A DNA stretch of 64,000 nucleotides, taken from positions 6,678,007 through 6,742,006 of the forward strand of contig CM059971.1 of NCBI GenBank assembly GCA_030490835.1, given 5' to 3'. The notes below the pieces were generated by a model. That model searched no databases and was not told where the DNA came from. It was given only the letters and a program-made list of their open reading frames with translations. The position numbers were made by a program, and so were the translations under genes. The stretch is from Annona cherimola (Eukaryota; Streptophyta; Magnoliopsida; Magnoliales; Annonaceae). This document shows, piece by piece, positions 1 through 11,027 of the stretch; the stretch's first letter is position 1; every line of letters starts with the position of its first letter.

Positions 1-575
1 TAATATAGAAAAAAAAAAAAAGAAAGAAAGAAGGAAAGAAAAAACAATATACATGTATGGGTGTGTGAACATTGTAAATGTACAAAAAATAATGAATTAA
101 ACTAGCAAGGGCGTAAGCCGCTGCCGCAGCAGATTTGAAGTTTTGAACTAAATATGCAACATAGACTCATAGAGGGATTTGATCTTCTCATTTTTTATTA
201 TTTTTTTGAAATTGTTTTAGTGAAGATTACTGTTAATCTATGTATATACCATCTATGAACTAAGTGTTTATCATCTACAAGCTAAGTGTTACTATTTTTA
301 AATATGTATATATATTTGCTTTATATTTTTAATGTCATTTTTATAGTGTTAAAACAACTAAAGTACTTCTGTATTTACGAATATAAAATAAATATATACA
401 CATTTTCAAAGTTAGTAAAACTTGATTTATTATAAATAATACACACTAACATTAACAATTTTATTAAAAAAATTTCAACAATTAAAAAAGGAGTGTTTTG
501 ACTAATCATAATTGATGTCATCTACAACCGGCCATAAATAATCATTAAGTCAATACAAATGTAAATATACAAATG
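1..575. other. AT-rich non-coding start of window
   Basis: No coding region is supported. A GAAA-type purine stretch opens the window. A short GC-richer patch near 105-150 (with CGTAAGCCGC) resembles the patch near 17490-17540, so this block and the 17.4-18.1 kb block look like diverged copies of one repeat. Short reading frames here are stop-limited and show no family motif. Confidence 0.6.
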
Positions 576-1262
576 TAAATATGAAGGGATATACTTGGGT
601 GCATATAACCAGGGTGACGTATGATTAAATGGGGCACTTTCGATTGTTAAATAAAAATCTACTTCGCTAGTTGCATTTAAAATTTTTAGTTTATTGTAAA
701 TACTAAATTTTATAAAAATCAAAGATGTGCATTTTTGCAATAGAAAAAGTGTATATCACCCCAATCAAAAAAATATATGCATATCATTCATCAAATAAAG
801 GTGTAAAATCAATGTAACAATAAAATTATTTAATTTAAATAATAATTTAAAAATTGTTTAATTAAGATCTAAATATTATTTACATTTGGATAAATGATTT
901 TGTAAAGCATTATAGATGAATATTTCTACTTGGGTGAATCTATCCAAGGTGACATATGATTAAATGGGGTAATTTCAATTGTTAAATCACAATCTACTTC
1001 GCCAGTTGCATTTAAAACTATTAGTTTATTGTAAGTATTAAATTTTATAAAAATCAAAGATGTGCATATTTGCAATAAAAAAGTGTATATCACCCCAATC
1101 AAAAAAAATACGCATATCATTTGTCAAATAAAGGTGTAAAAATAATGTGACGATAAAATTATTTATTTAGATAATAATTTAAAAATTGTTTAATTAAGCT
1201 CTAAATATTATCTACATTTGGATAAATGATTTTGTAAAGCATTATAGAAGAATGTTTTTATG
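576..1262. repeat. Tandem duplication, period about 345 bp, two copies
   Basis: Copy 1 (about 576-918) and copy 2 (about 919-1262) align along their whole length. Both hold the strings ATGATTAAATGGGG, CAAAGATGTGCAT, GTGTATATCACCCCAATC and GGATAAATGATTTTGTAAAG in the same order. Differences are scattered substitutions and small indels, so the duplication is not recent. A more diverged third copy lies near 17565-17860. The short minus-strand frames in both copies come from the repeat and are not convincing genes. Confidence 0.8.
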
Positions 1263-1413
1263 CATCAAGGTGCAAAATCCATTTTTAAAATTTTTTTTTG
1301 CAAATCTTTTAATCTAGGCGTATTGAACTTATGTATTAAGTTTTAGTATTTTTAAAGACATATGCATATACTTCGTTTTTTAAAAATAGAAGTATTGATA
1401 AATAATTATTTAT

Positions 1414-1803
1414 GAAGAGTGATCTTGTTAGTCAAGGCTAAGCAAATACTCTGCTTAACTCATTTTAAAAAATCCATTTACAATAATTTTTTTATATTTT
1501 TTTCATATACTTGTTTATCTAAGTGTATTTAATATCTAAACTAAGTTTTACTATTTTTGAATATGTTTATATTTTTTTGAGATTTTTAAACATCTATGTG
1601 TATATATGTATTTAAAATACACTTATTTTTAAATAAATATATATAATAATATCCAAAAATGGCAAACTTGGATTATATGTAACATACACTTACATAAACA
1701 AGTGTACGAAGATAAAAGCAAAAAAAAAAAGTTATTATAAATGAGTTTTTGAAGTGGGCTAAATAGGGCATTTGCTTAGCATGGTCTAACAGGATCATCC
1801 GTC
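1414..1803. mobile_element. Palindromic MITE (possibly Mutator-like), about 390 bp
   Basis: The two halves are inverted copies. The left arm runs from GAAGAGTGATCTTGTTAG through GCTAAGCAAAT to a T-run. The right arm returns through ATTTGCTTAGC to CTAACAGGATCATCCGTC. The element is flanked by ATTATTTAT on both sides (1405-1413 and 1804-1812), which could be a 9-bp TSD of Mutator type. The left flank is itself palindromic (ATAAATAATTATTTAT), so the flank match could also be an extension of the inverted repeat. No coding capacity. A second copy starts at the right edge of the window. Confidence 0.7.
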
Positions 1804-1812
1804 ATTATTTAT

Positions 1813-3610
1813 ACACAAGTTTAAGCAAATACGGCCTAATACCACTCTAATTGATATGGTTTTTATTGCAAATATAGTAAAAATAATGTTAAATAATGTG
1901 ACAGGTTAGATTTTGGTTTAACCATCATAGTGATTCCCAGTAAAAGATATTGAAACCAAGCATGTCCCATCAATCAAGCATTTATCTTCCGACAGCCATA
2001 CAAAAATTAACGGTCACAGCCAGTCAATAAGATAACCTGAGGTTAAAGTAGAATTCGACCGAGGTTCATATAAATCCGAACCGAACCGAGTATTAAAAAA
2101 TACAAGTAATTTAAAACTTGCATTATTTTTTTCCATTTATCTTTCCATTATTCTAAATGTTGTTCATCAAAAATCAATTCTGAAATTTGGATGATCTTGT
2201 TTTCTTGACGTGCACCACTTCAGCTATTTTGCCATCTCATAAAGCCTACTTCCATACATGAATTCAGCTTTTTGCACCTGTTATTTGAATCACGTTTCTG
2301 AATGATTTTTGAACGATATGCATTGACGACGCCCATACATTCCATCTCCCGGACCATCTTAAAACATTCATTTCCATGCTCTAGATAAGGTCGGGTTTAT
2401 AAGCTCTGGGTTGATGTCCCCCCTCTATAGCTTCTCCTTTCACCTTTTGTTTGTCTTCAACCATAAAAGTGTATTAAGATGGAAAGGTTGAAGTTTGGGC
2501 CGTAGGGTGGACATACAACATCAACATTAATCAGCTTCTTCCTTTTGTATTTGCTTGCGTTATCTCGAGTCCACAACTCCACATTGATTAACCCAGTCTT
2601 TAGGGGTAAATTAATACTCACTTCGTCCCAAAATCATCTGATCTCTCTTTTTATCTGGGCTAATCTCAGATTTTTCCTTGAATGACATCCAAATCTTCTG
2701 AGCTTCTACGCAAGAGATAGTGTTTTTTTTTTTTTTTTTCTAATTCTCTCAGAACTCTGTGTTACCACTTATATTTATTTGTTTTCTCTCATATGCAAGT
2801 CTATTTATTGTCTTTATATTTCAACGCCTTATTGCACAGAAACAAACCCCAGTTTATTAGTTAGTTGCGACTCCTATAAATATTATAACTTATGTCTCTT
2901 ATTTTTTATTTGATTAGCATCTTAAAATTTTTCATATGATAACAATAACTAATAACTTTGTGTTCACCAATACTGCCTCACTAACTTGCTAATTTACTAA
3001 TCCGCTAAATCGCCTCATGTTAAAGTTGCCAATTTATATTCTTCCTTGTGCATGCTTCACTTTTATTTTCAATAGTAGAATTATTTTTTCTTATATGTAT
3101 ATTGCACATTTATTTGCTGTTATTTACATGTTTTTATCTTTTATTTTATTTGTCCACATGTGTATTAGGTCAACTTAGAGCAGTGTTGTCAGGACCGAAT
3201 CCGTGATTAACTTGAGTAGGAATTGAGTAGGGGCTGGTGGGTTCGAATCAGTTTAAACAGTTTAATAAATCGGCTGAACTAATGACATTAGCATTACATA
3301 TTTATAATCTATAAATATGTAATTATTTTTATTTTTTTATGCATAACTTGTTAGAATATACGTTAAACTTAAAGTCTATTAATTTAATTATTAAAATACG
3401 TAAAGAAAGTCAATAAAATATTTTTAAAGATATATTAATTAAACACAAATATAATATATTAAATAAAAAGTTAATAATAATAATAATGTACAAATTCATA
3501 AATTATGATAATTAAATCATAACAATGTAATTAATAGAATTATCAAATTTCTCAACCAAAATTAATGAAAATACAATTTAGGTTTTTAAGCCTTAAAACC
3601 TAAGGATATG
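1813..3610. other. Non-coding AT-rich interval
   Basis: No gene is recognised. About 1800-2060 resembles 17920-18090 (shared AATAATGTGACAGGTT...GATTTT), extending the similarity between the window start and the 17.4-18.1 kb block. A T-run lies at about 2720-2740. The stretch from about 3195, beginning CAGTGTTGTCAGGACCGAAT, looks like the end of a hAT-type element, but no partner end was found. Confidence 0.5.
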
Positions 3611-3927
3611 ATCTTGTGTACCCGAGTTCACATAATAATTTCTTAACTTTTTTTAAACAATTGTTATTTTAATCGTATTTAACATGTATATCAATGTATC
3701 AATTTATACCATTTTTGTAGATTCATAGGCTTTTTGGATTTTTAAAATAAATGGTATTTTTCGTGATTTAAAATTACAAAAATGTCGTTGATTTTAAAAT
3801 TTTTTTAAAATAACTTCAATTTTTAAAAATGGTAAAAATTAATACATAAGCTAAATATAATTAAATTAACAATTTTAAAAAAATCGAAAAAATAAAAAAA
3901 TACACTAGGGTGCACCAAGCCTGAGTG
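3611..3927. repeat. Palindromic MITE-like element
   Basis: The left end (TTGTGTACCCGAGT) is mirrored by the right end (ACACTAGGGTGCACCAA). The arms share an inner core: a thinned copy of TTTAACATGTATATCAA on the left and its inverted form with AAAAATGGTAAAAATT on the right. Ends are approximate and no TSD was resolved. About 3928-4695 after it shows no gene; it holds two near copies of GAATTACTTGAGAATGA (about 4493 and 4559). Confidence 0.45.
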
Positions 3928-4695
3928 CACTCAAGTGCATTTAGGCATATCCCTATGTTTAATGGTACCTCTTGCTATTTTTAGCATGCCTATGTATGGG
4001 TGAAATAAATCACAACTACTTTTATATATAAAAAAAATAAAAATGAATGAATATTTACCAACCTATGAGCCTGAAATGACCCATGTGGCCTTCTCATGGG
4101 AAGCAAACAAATCTGACCGATGTCTTCGTAATTTTTTTTAAAAAATATTTCCTTACTTTGGAAGGTCAATTCGGCAGAAATAAACTGTATTGTTTGTGGA
4201 AATCAGCTGTCAGTTTATAGGTCTGTTTGTTTCGAGCAGCATCAAAAATGTAAAATTAGGAATAAAGAAAAATTAGATAGGGTAGTGTAACACCCCCTGA
4301 TTGGATTAATACCTTCTACCATTTCACTTCAGAAGGACCGTGTTTAGGTCCATCTTGATCATTTTCTACATCTAATTTATTCATTATATTTAGCATTATT
4401 TGTTTTAGTTAAATATTAAAATAATCTTAATTCATAACTTGTATTATTTTCAATATCAAGAATTACTTGAGAATTTCCATCAAAAAAAAAAAAAGAATTA
4501 CTTGAGAATGACTTCAGATCTATTAAAAATGATGTTTTATTATAAAAGCACGATCAAGAATTACTTGAGAATGATTTTAGATCTATGACAAATAATATTT
4601 TATTATAAAAGCACCTAAACTATATATTTACATGCGGGCCCACATAAAATGAAAAAGAAAAAAACTAGGCGGGATATAGAGTTGTAGATATAAAT

Positions 4696-5063
4696 GGAGC
4701 CCAATTATGCACCTCATAACGTATTTTAAGCTAAAATATATCATTCATCCCTTTTATTTTATTTTTAATATTGTTAAAATTTTCTTCAAAACATTTTTCT
4801 GAGTTATTTAATAATATATTAAGTTTTGCCCATATATTTATTTTTTAAAAAATCAATTTTAAGGGCATTTAAGTCATTTTCCACTATTTAAAAAGATCGA
4901 TATTTAAAAATAAAATTAAATATATGTAATGGTAAAACTTGGTATATAGGTTGAATACACTCGAAAATATATTTTAAATAAAAATAAAAAATGTAACTAA
5001 TTGTAAAATAAATAAATAATTTATTTTCATTTAAAATATATTATGATGTATATAATCAAGCTC
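4696..5063. repeat. Palindromic MITE-like element
   Basis: The left arm begins GGAGCCCAATTATG, with CATAACGTATTTTAAG behind it. The right arm ends with the inverse, ATTATGATGTATATAATCAAGCTCC. The inner right arm holds GGTAAAACTTGGTATATAGG, which recurs in inverted or direct form in several other palindromes here. No coding potential. A partial right arm of the same type occurs near 5995-6050. Confidence 0.5.
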
Positions 5064-5099
5064 CTACATACATCAAAACACTTCATAAAGGTTTTAAAA

Positions 5100-5900
5100 T
5101 GCCCAGCGCCTAATAGAATATTCGTGAAATTGCAAAACACGATATCAAATTGGTAGTTAGAAATTTTAAAAAGTTTAATTGCTAAAAATAATGTATAAGT
5201 TTGTATGCAGTAGAGGAATCATACACAATGATTAAAAACAAATATTTGTAAGGAATTATTTATATATATAAGGATTGAAAACAAACATTTGTATGAGAGG
5301 GGCATTCTAGAAATTTTTTTCATTTCTTAAAAGATTTTACATAGACCAATTATAATTATATATGTAGTCGGGAGCTCATTAAATGCACCTGGGGTTTATT
5401 GAGTCTTAATGCATCCAAGTGTATTCTTTCTCTTTTATTTTTTGAAACTTTTATATGAAATTGTTAATATAAGTATACTTAACATGTAAATCAATTTTTA
5501 CTTTTTTTGAGATTTTTAGATTTTTTAAAACCCCAAAAAAAAATCTAAAAGACCCCAAAAATGGTAAAAACTTATATACATATTAAATATACTTAAATTA
5601 ACAGTTATGCAAAAAATTTCAAAAAATAAAAAAATAAGTGTACCCCATATTTAGTTACAATACCAAAATTAAATATCTTGAAATCTTTTATATGCTATAT
5701 ATTTTAAATATACTATATAATCAATTTAAAATTTTAACAGTTTTATCTTCACCCTCAAAATCATATTAAAATTTTAATATTCTATGTTACTGTGATGCTA
5801 CATCTTAAGATGTTTTTTGTTTCTAACCTTCATATAATGTTTCTCATGCAAATGGCATAAAATCATTTGCGATTACATACTTATCAAAAATAAATACATA
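5100..5900. repeat. Dispersed duplication, partner at about 9440-10370
   Basis: Several blocks recur in the same order in the second interval: ACAATGATTAAAAACAAA, the GGGGCATTCTAGAAAT-like block, AAATATCTTGAAATCTTTTAT, TTCACCCTCAAAATCATATT and TCTCATGCAAATGGCATAAAA. Spacing differs by several hundred bases, so indels or insertions have accumulated. The palindrome at 5409-5652 lies inside this copy only. No gene is recognised in either copy. Confidence 0.6.
5409..5652. repeat. Palindromic MITE-like element
   Basis: The left arm TGCATCCAAGTGTATT followed by a T-rich block is answered at the right by an A-rich block and AAGTGTACCCCA. The halves meet near 5530 (AAACCCCAAAAA). The inner arms match the other palindromes in this window (ACTTAACATGTAAATCAATT and its inverse). 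The absence of this element from the 9.4-10.4 kb duplicate copy suggests it inserted after the duplication. Ends are approximate. Confidence 0.5.
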
Positions 5901-6197
5901 AAAAATATTATGAAATGTGAAAAACTTGTATATCAATTAAATGCATTTCAGAAATCATGTTAACAGGGAAAAATAAAAATAAAATAAAATAAATGAATGA
6001 TATATTTTATCTTTAAATATATCATGACGTATATAATTGAATATCTTTTAAGAATTTATGTGTTTAATACATCTATGCTAAATTTAAAGATTGAATGCTT
6101 GAACATTTTACCGGTTTGTGAAAGTAAAACATAGAATATGTGAAATACAGACAGTATTAACCACTTAAAGTTAAAAACAGTGATATTGTGATAAAAA

Positions 6198-6612
6198 CAT
6201 GTCGTGTCTTCATTATATATATCACAGTGTATGTTAGGCTAAAATACAACATTTTTTTTTTTAATTAGTTATATATTTTTTAACTTTTCTTTATAATCAT
6301 GTTTATTTAAGTGTATTCAATCTATATACAAAATTTTTTATTTTATAATACTTTTACATTTTTATTTTTTATTTTTTTAAAAATCAAGTTTGTAAGGAGC
6401 AGAAAATGACTTAAATGCCTTGAAATTGATGATCTTTAAAAAATAAAAAATAAATATCTAGAAGTATTGTAAATTGAAAATTTTTTTTATATAGATTGAA
6501 TACACTTAAATAAACATACTTATTAAGAAAAATCAAAAAATATAATTAACTATAAAAATGAATAAATGTTGTATTTTAGCATAAAATATACATAATCATA
6601 CTCCAAACATGT
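6198..6612. repeat. Palindromic MITE-like element, about 415 bp
   Basis: It begins CATGT and ends ACATG. The left arm has GTTAGGCTAAAATACAACAT and the right arm the inverse ATGTTGTATTTTAGC. The inner arms contain TTTAAGTGTATTCAATCTAT on the left and ATAGATTGAATACACTTAAA on the right, an exact inverse. The non-palindromic centre lies near 6390-6450. No TSD was resolved and there is no coding potential. Confidence 0.6.
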
Positions 6613-6637
6613 CAAGTCTAAACTAACATTTTCCTAC

Positions 6638-7498
6638 AATAACATGGAAAAAATCTCACAAATTGAAATAGATGTTATAAAATCAAGGGATGCAGCGCAA
6701 AAAAGAAAAAATATACAGGGTGGAAAATCTGACAACTTAAAATAGATGTTATACCTGATGTACAAATGTAGGGCAGAAATTTTAAGCCTCCAATAGCTGC
6801 TGATGACCAATTCGGGTGAAAGATAACTGCTGATCCAGTTGCCAACCAAGACTACAATGAAAAAAAAAAATTGAAAAAAAAAAACGTCAAGATGAAAGAA
6901 GGAATATAGCTGGACGGAAATGGGTAACGGAGATGAGAAATAGGAAAACGAAAAATAAGAAATGAGAAATGGGACGGTATGAATATGAATTTTTATTGCG
7001 ATGCATATTAGCGTGGAAAATAAAAAGTCTACAAACTAAGACAACAATATTTAATTAAAAAAATTTAAAAGATGACCAGGAGGCAGCGAGTAAAAATCAT
7101 GAAATTAATTAAACAAGAATCAAGCATCTAAAAAAAGGAAAAAAAAAAACAGGAATCAATAGCTAGCAATAGCATTAGAACTTTTATGGTTTTGGAGACT
7201 ATAGCGCAAATGTGCCCGTGACTTTACTTCTCCAAGGCAGTCTCTGCCAAAGTCAGGAGGATGGGCTTCATTCAAATAAATAAATAAAAAGTCAGGAGGG
7301 GATGGAGAGATATGGGATGATAATGAGACCGATAATTTTTCATTCCAAAAAAAATTTTAATTCCCAACACAATTTTTCGTTTTCTAATAAATGACATCAT
7401 CTGTTTTGTAATTTTCAATATTACTTTTTTATTTTAATACAATTTCTCATTTCCCTTTTCATCTGAATCAAAAATCACTCAACCCAATTATATAATTC
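6638..7498. repeat. Tandem-type duplication, copy 1 (partner 7921-8841)
   Basis: It shares the whole order of blocks with 7921-8841: AATAACATGGAAAAA, CAGAAATTTTAAGCCTCCAA, CTGATCCAGTTGCCAACCAA, AGCTGGACGGAAATGGG, AATCAATAGCTAGCAATAGC, ATAAATGACATCATCT and TGTAATTTTCAATATTACTT. Short frames in both copies are alike only because the DNA is alike. They are interrupted and match no family I know. It could be a diverged non-autonomous element or an old gene fragment. Confidence 0.7.
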
Positions 7499-7920
7499 TA
7501 AATAATCAATTTAACTGCCTCAACTTTCGAAATACAAGTGTAATTTAAGTTACTAAGCCGGCTCATCAAACTCCACGTGACATTCCCAAGCTTGTCATTT
7601 TATAGCGCACAACCCAAACCCGTAAATTTGTAACTAGTGTTAAAATTAGGATTAAAGTGAAAACAATCCTTATTTTTTATTTTGATATTCAATATAAAAT
7701 ATATTATATATAATATCTAAATAATATTTATTTAAATTTACATATACTATATTATTCATATTTATGTCTCAACACATGTTTGTCATTCTAAATTTATATT
7801 ATAGATAAATTATATTATTTTCACATATATCTATTTTGTATTAAAATATATATTCATGTGTAAATTATGAACAGTACTTAGACGTATTCACATGTGTATT
7901 CTAATGTAATATTACTTTAT
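7499..7920. other. AT-rich spacer between duplicate copies
   Basis: Very AT-rich, with TATAAAATATATTATATATA-like tracts. No gene or element boundary was recognised. The text near 7700-7850 (ATATTAAAATATATATTC and similar) resembles the AT tract after the hAT terminus at 63700-63830, so it may be a remnant of the same element type. Confidence 0.4.
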
Positions 7921-8841
7921 AGAATAATAACATGGAAAAATCTCACAATTAAAATAGATATTATAAAATCGCGGGATGCTGCAGAAAAAATTTGGGGCGG
8001 AAAATCACACGACTTAAAACAGATGCTATACCTGATGGACAAAATGCAGAGCAGAAATTTTAAGCCTCCAACAGTTGCTGATGACTAGATCGAGTGAACG
8101 GCAGCTGCTGATCCAGTTGCCAACCAAGACTACAATAAAAAAACATATAAGATAAAAAAAGAAAAAAGGAAAAACCCTGAGATGAAAAAAGGGATACAGC
8201 TGGACGGAAATGGGAAACCAAGATGAGATATAGGAAAACGAAAAATGAGAAATGGGATGGTATGAATATGAATCTTTATTGCAATGCATATTGGCGCGGA
8301 AAATAAAAAGTCTACAAACTAAGAAAACAAAAAGTAATTAAAAATTTTAGCAGATGAGGAGGAGGCAGCGAGTAAAAATCATGAAATTAATTAAACAAGA
8401 ATTGAGCATCTAAAAAAGAAAAAAAAAACTAGGAATCAATAGCTAGCAATAGCATTGAAACTTTTCTAGTTTTGGAGACTATTGCCCAAATGTGCTGGTG
8501 AGTTTATTTCTCCAAAGCAGTCTTTGCCAAAGTAGGAGGATAGGATTTATTACCCAAAAAAAAAAAAAAAAGAGGGAGAGGGAGAGAGAAAGGGGGGGAG
8601 AGAGAGAGAGAGAAAGGGGGGGAGAGAGAGAGAGAGGAGGGTGGGGAGATGGAATAATAATAAGACGGTATAATTTTTTCATTCTAAAAAAAAAAAAAAA
8701 TTAACTCCCAACACGGCTTTTCACTTTCCGATAAATGACATCATCTCTTTTGTAATTTTCAATATTACTTTTTCCATTTTTAATATAATATCTCATTTTC
8801 CGTTTTCATGTAATCATATCTCACTCAATCCAATTGTATAA
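7921..8841. repeat. Tandem-type duplication, copy 2 (partner 6638-7498)
   Basis: Second copy of the block described for 6638-7498, offset by about 1.28 kb. It differs by a purine microsatellite insertion at about 8570-8641 and by many substitutions. The reading frames at 7894-8088 (plus) and 8026-8289 (minus) lie inside this repeat and are not supported as genes. Confidence 0.7.
8570..8641. repeat. GA-rich microsatellite
   Basis: An imperfect (GA)n/(GGGAGA)n purine run with two G7 tracts (AAAGGGGGGGAGAGAG). It is present in only one of the two duplicate copies, so it expanded after duplication. The minus-strand Ser/Leu-rich frame across it is low-complexity. Confidence 0.85.
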
Positions 8842-10990
8842 TCATAACCCTATTTTAGAGGATAACCTTAGCACATCTTATCCTACCAATTGACTTTCAT
8901 AGGATAGTCTTGTTTGGGCTCTATTTTGGCCATTTAATCAAATATAAACCATTAATTGCATTTATCATTACTTATTTTACTTACAATCCAAAAAACTATT
9001 TTAATCCATGACTTATATCACTTCCCAAATTAAGGATTAAATTCATTAAAAATAATTTGTTTATTGTAAACCCTTAAATCATATATAAATAAATTACATG
9101 CGGGAAAATGGAAAGAAAAACAAAGGATAAACAAAAGCTCAAGAATTATTGTACAATAAATATCAAATGGATATTATTGTATAGAAAGCAATATATATAT
9201 AGATAAATGAGAACCCTACGTATAGTTTTATAATCCGCAACACCTAACAGAATCTTCCAAAAAGCCTAGCAAATGGGGAAAATTAACCTTTTGAATGCGT
9301 AAACTTGCATTTTAAGATTTTTTGGAAATTTGCAAAATTAACCCTTTAGCTTGCATTGTTTGCAAAGTTGGCAGTAATATTTTTTATGAAAAATTGGCCC
9401 TAATGTTTAATTTCATTTATTGATATTCGACAAAGCCATGTTTGCAAATATGACAAATACAAGGTCAAATTTATGGTCAGAAAATTTTAAAAGTTTAATA
9501 AATAAAAATAAATATGTGAGTTTACACATGGTAGAAGAGTGGTTTACACACACACAATGATTAAAACAAACACTTGTAGATTATTGATGTTTTATGTAAA
9601 ATTCATTTCGCTGTGTGTTTGGAAAGTGGTAAAATTTTTAATAAAAAATTTTTTCTTAAAAGTTGTTAAAGTAGTATAAATGATATGATATTGTAAGGGT
9701 AATAATGAGGAGTAAAGGGAATAAATTTAAAATAGGTAAGTTGGTTATAAAGGTAATTATATAGAGATGATTAAAAGTAGAATTGTCACATGGAAGATGT
9801 AAAGAAATGATTAAAACATAAAATAGTTATAGATAATGAATAGTTTTAGTGAAAAGAATTTTTGGTTTCCCAAATACCTCTTATTATTTTTAACATCTTT
9901 TGCTTTATTACAGGACCAAATTTTATCCAAATCAAGTATTTACTTAGGCTACATTTGATTAAAATAGAAATATTTATGTGTAAATTAGAAAAAATATTTA
10001 GATCGAATACATATAAGGAATGAAAACAAATGTTTGAATAATAGGGACATTCTGGAAATAGTTATTTTTTCATTTTCTATAAAAAATTTCAATACATAGA
10101 CCATTTATAAATCATAACATTCATGGACACATATTTTTGATGGAAAATCAACACATATTTAGTTACAATGCCAAAATTAAATATCTTGAAATCTTTTATG
10201 TAATATATAATTATTTTTAATTTGTTTACCAGTTTCGTATTCACCCTCAAATCATATTAAAATTTCAATATTCTTTCTTACTGCAGTGCTACATCCTAAG
10301 AGGATGAATGCTGTTTATTTCAACGTTCACGCGATGGTTCTCATGCAAATGGCATAAAAGTGCTTGCTGTTATACAATACATTTTTTTTTATTATTACTA
10401 TGTCTTTCATCTACTTTGCAGGCTATAAATGCTCAGCCACCGTGTTGCTTTTCTGTGAGAAGCAAAATCAATTTATACTTTGGGGCCATTGAAATGATTA
10501 GACAACGTAAATTTGAAAGGTTAAAAGTTTTGATATAAGAAAAAGACTATTAAGAGTATTCGGTCGTGATTTTGAATTTCATGGAAGACACTTTACCTAG
10601 GTGTGCAGCTCGGAAAAACTCCCCCTTATCTTATTTTAGGCCTCTCTTATCTTATTTTTTATATTCTGAATTTAAATTCATTATTTCATATGGCCTTCAT
10701 ATTATATATTTAAAAATTCAAATCCCAACTGCAAATAAATCTTATTTAGAAGTGTAATTATAACCGACATAAAAGATGTATAATGATTTGGATTAAAAAA
10801 TAAAAATAAATGAGAAATCCAAGGGGTATAAGTTGCATCTAATTCATAGGTAGGTTCGTATGCATTTAAAAATTGTGAAATTTAGTATATAAAATAAATA
10901 TAAGAAATCGTTTATTGAATTTTTTCAAAAAGTAGGAATATTAGCCGGTCTAGTGGGAGCTCTAGTTGACTGAGGTTAACCTGCTCTTTT
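8842..10990. other. Non-coding interval with diverged duplicate of 5.1-5.9 kb
   Basis: About 9440-10370 is the partner of 5100-5900. It includes the blocks ACAATGATTAAAACAAACAC, AAATATCTTGAAATCTTTTAT and TCTCATGCAAATGGCATAAAA. The rest is AT-rich with no recognised gene. The interval ends at the LINE target site. Confidence 0.5.
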
Positions 10991-11027
10991 GATAATATCG
11001 CCTTTTTTTTGATAAACGGAATATACT

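Noticed and set aside
3195..3300. CAGTGTTGTCAGGACCGAAT as a hAT left terminus
   Set aside because: Plausible by appearance, but no inverse partner or TSD was found, so no element is annotated.
8026..8289. An 87-residue minus-strand frame with aromatic-rich N-terminus
   Set aside because: It lies in a duplicated non-coding repeat; the other copy (6634-6849) is broken differently and the conserved part is DNA-level only.
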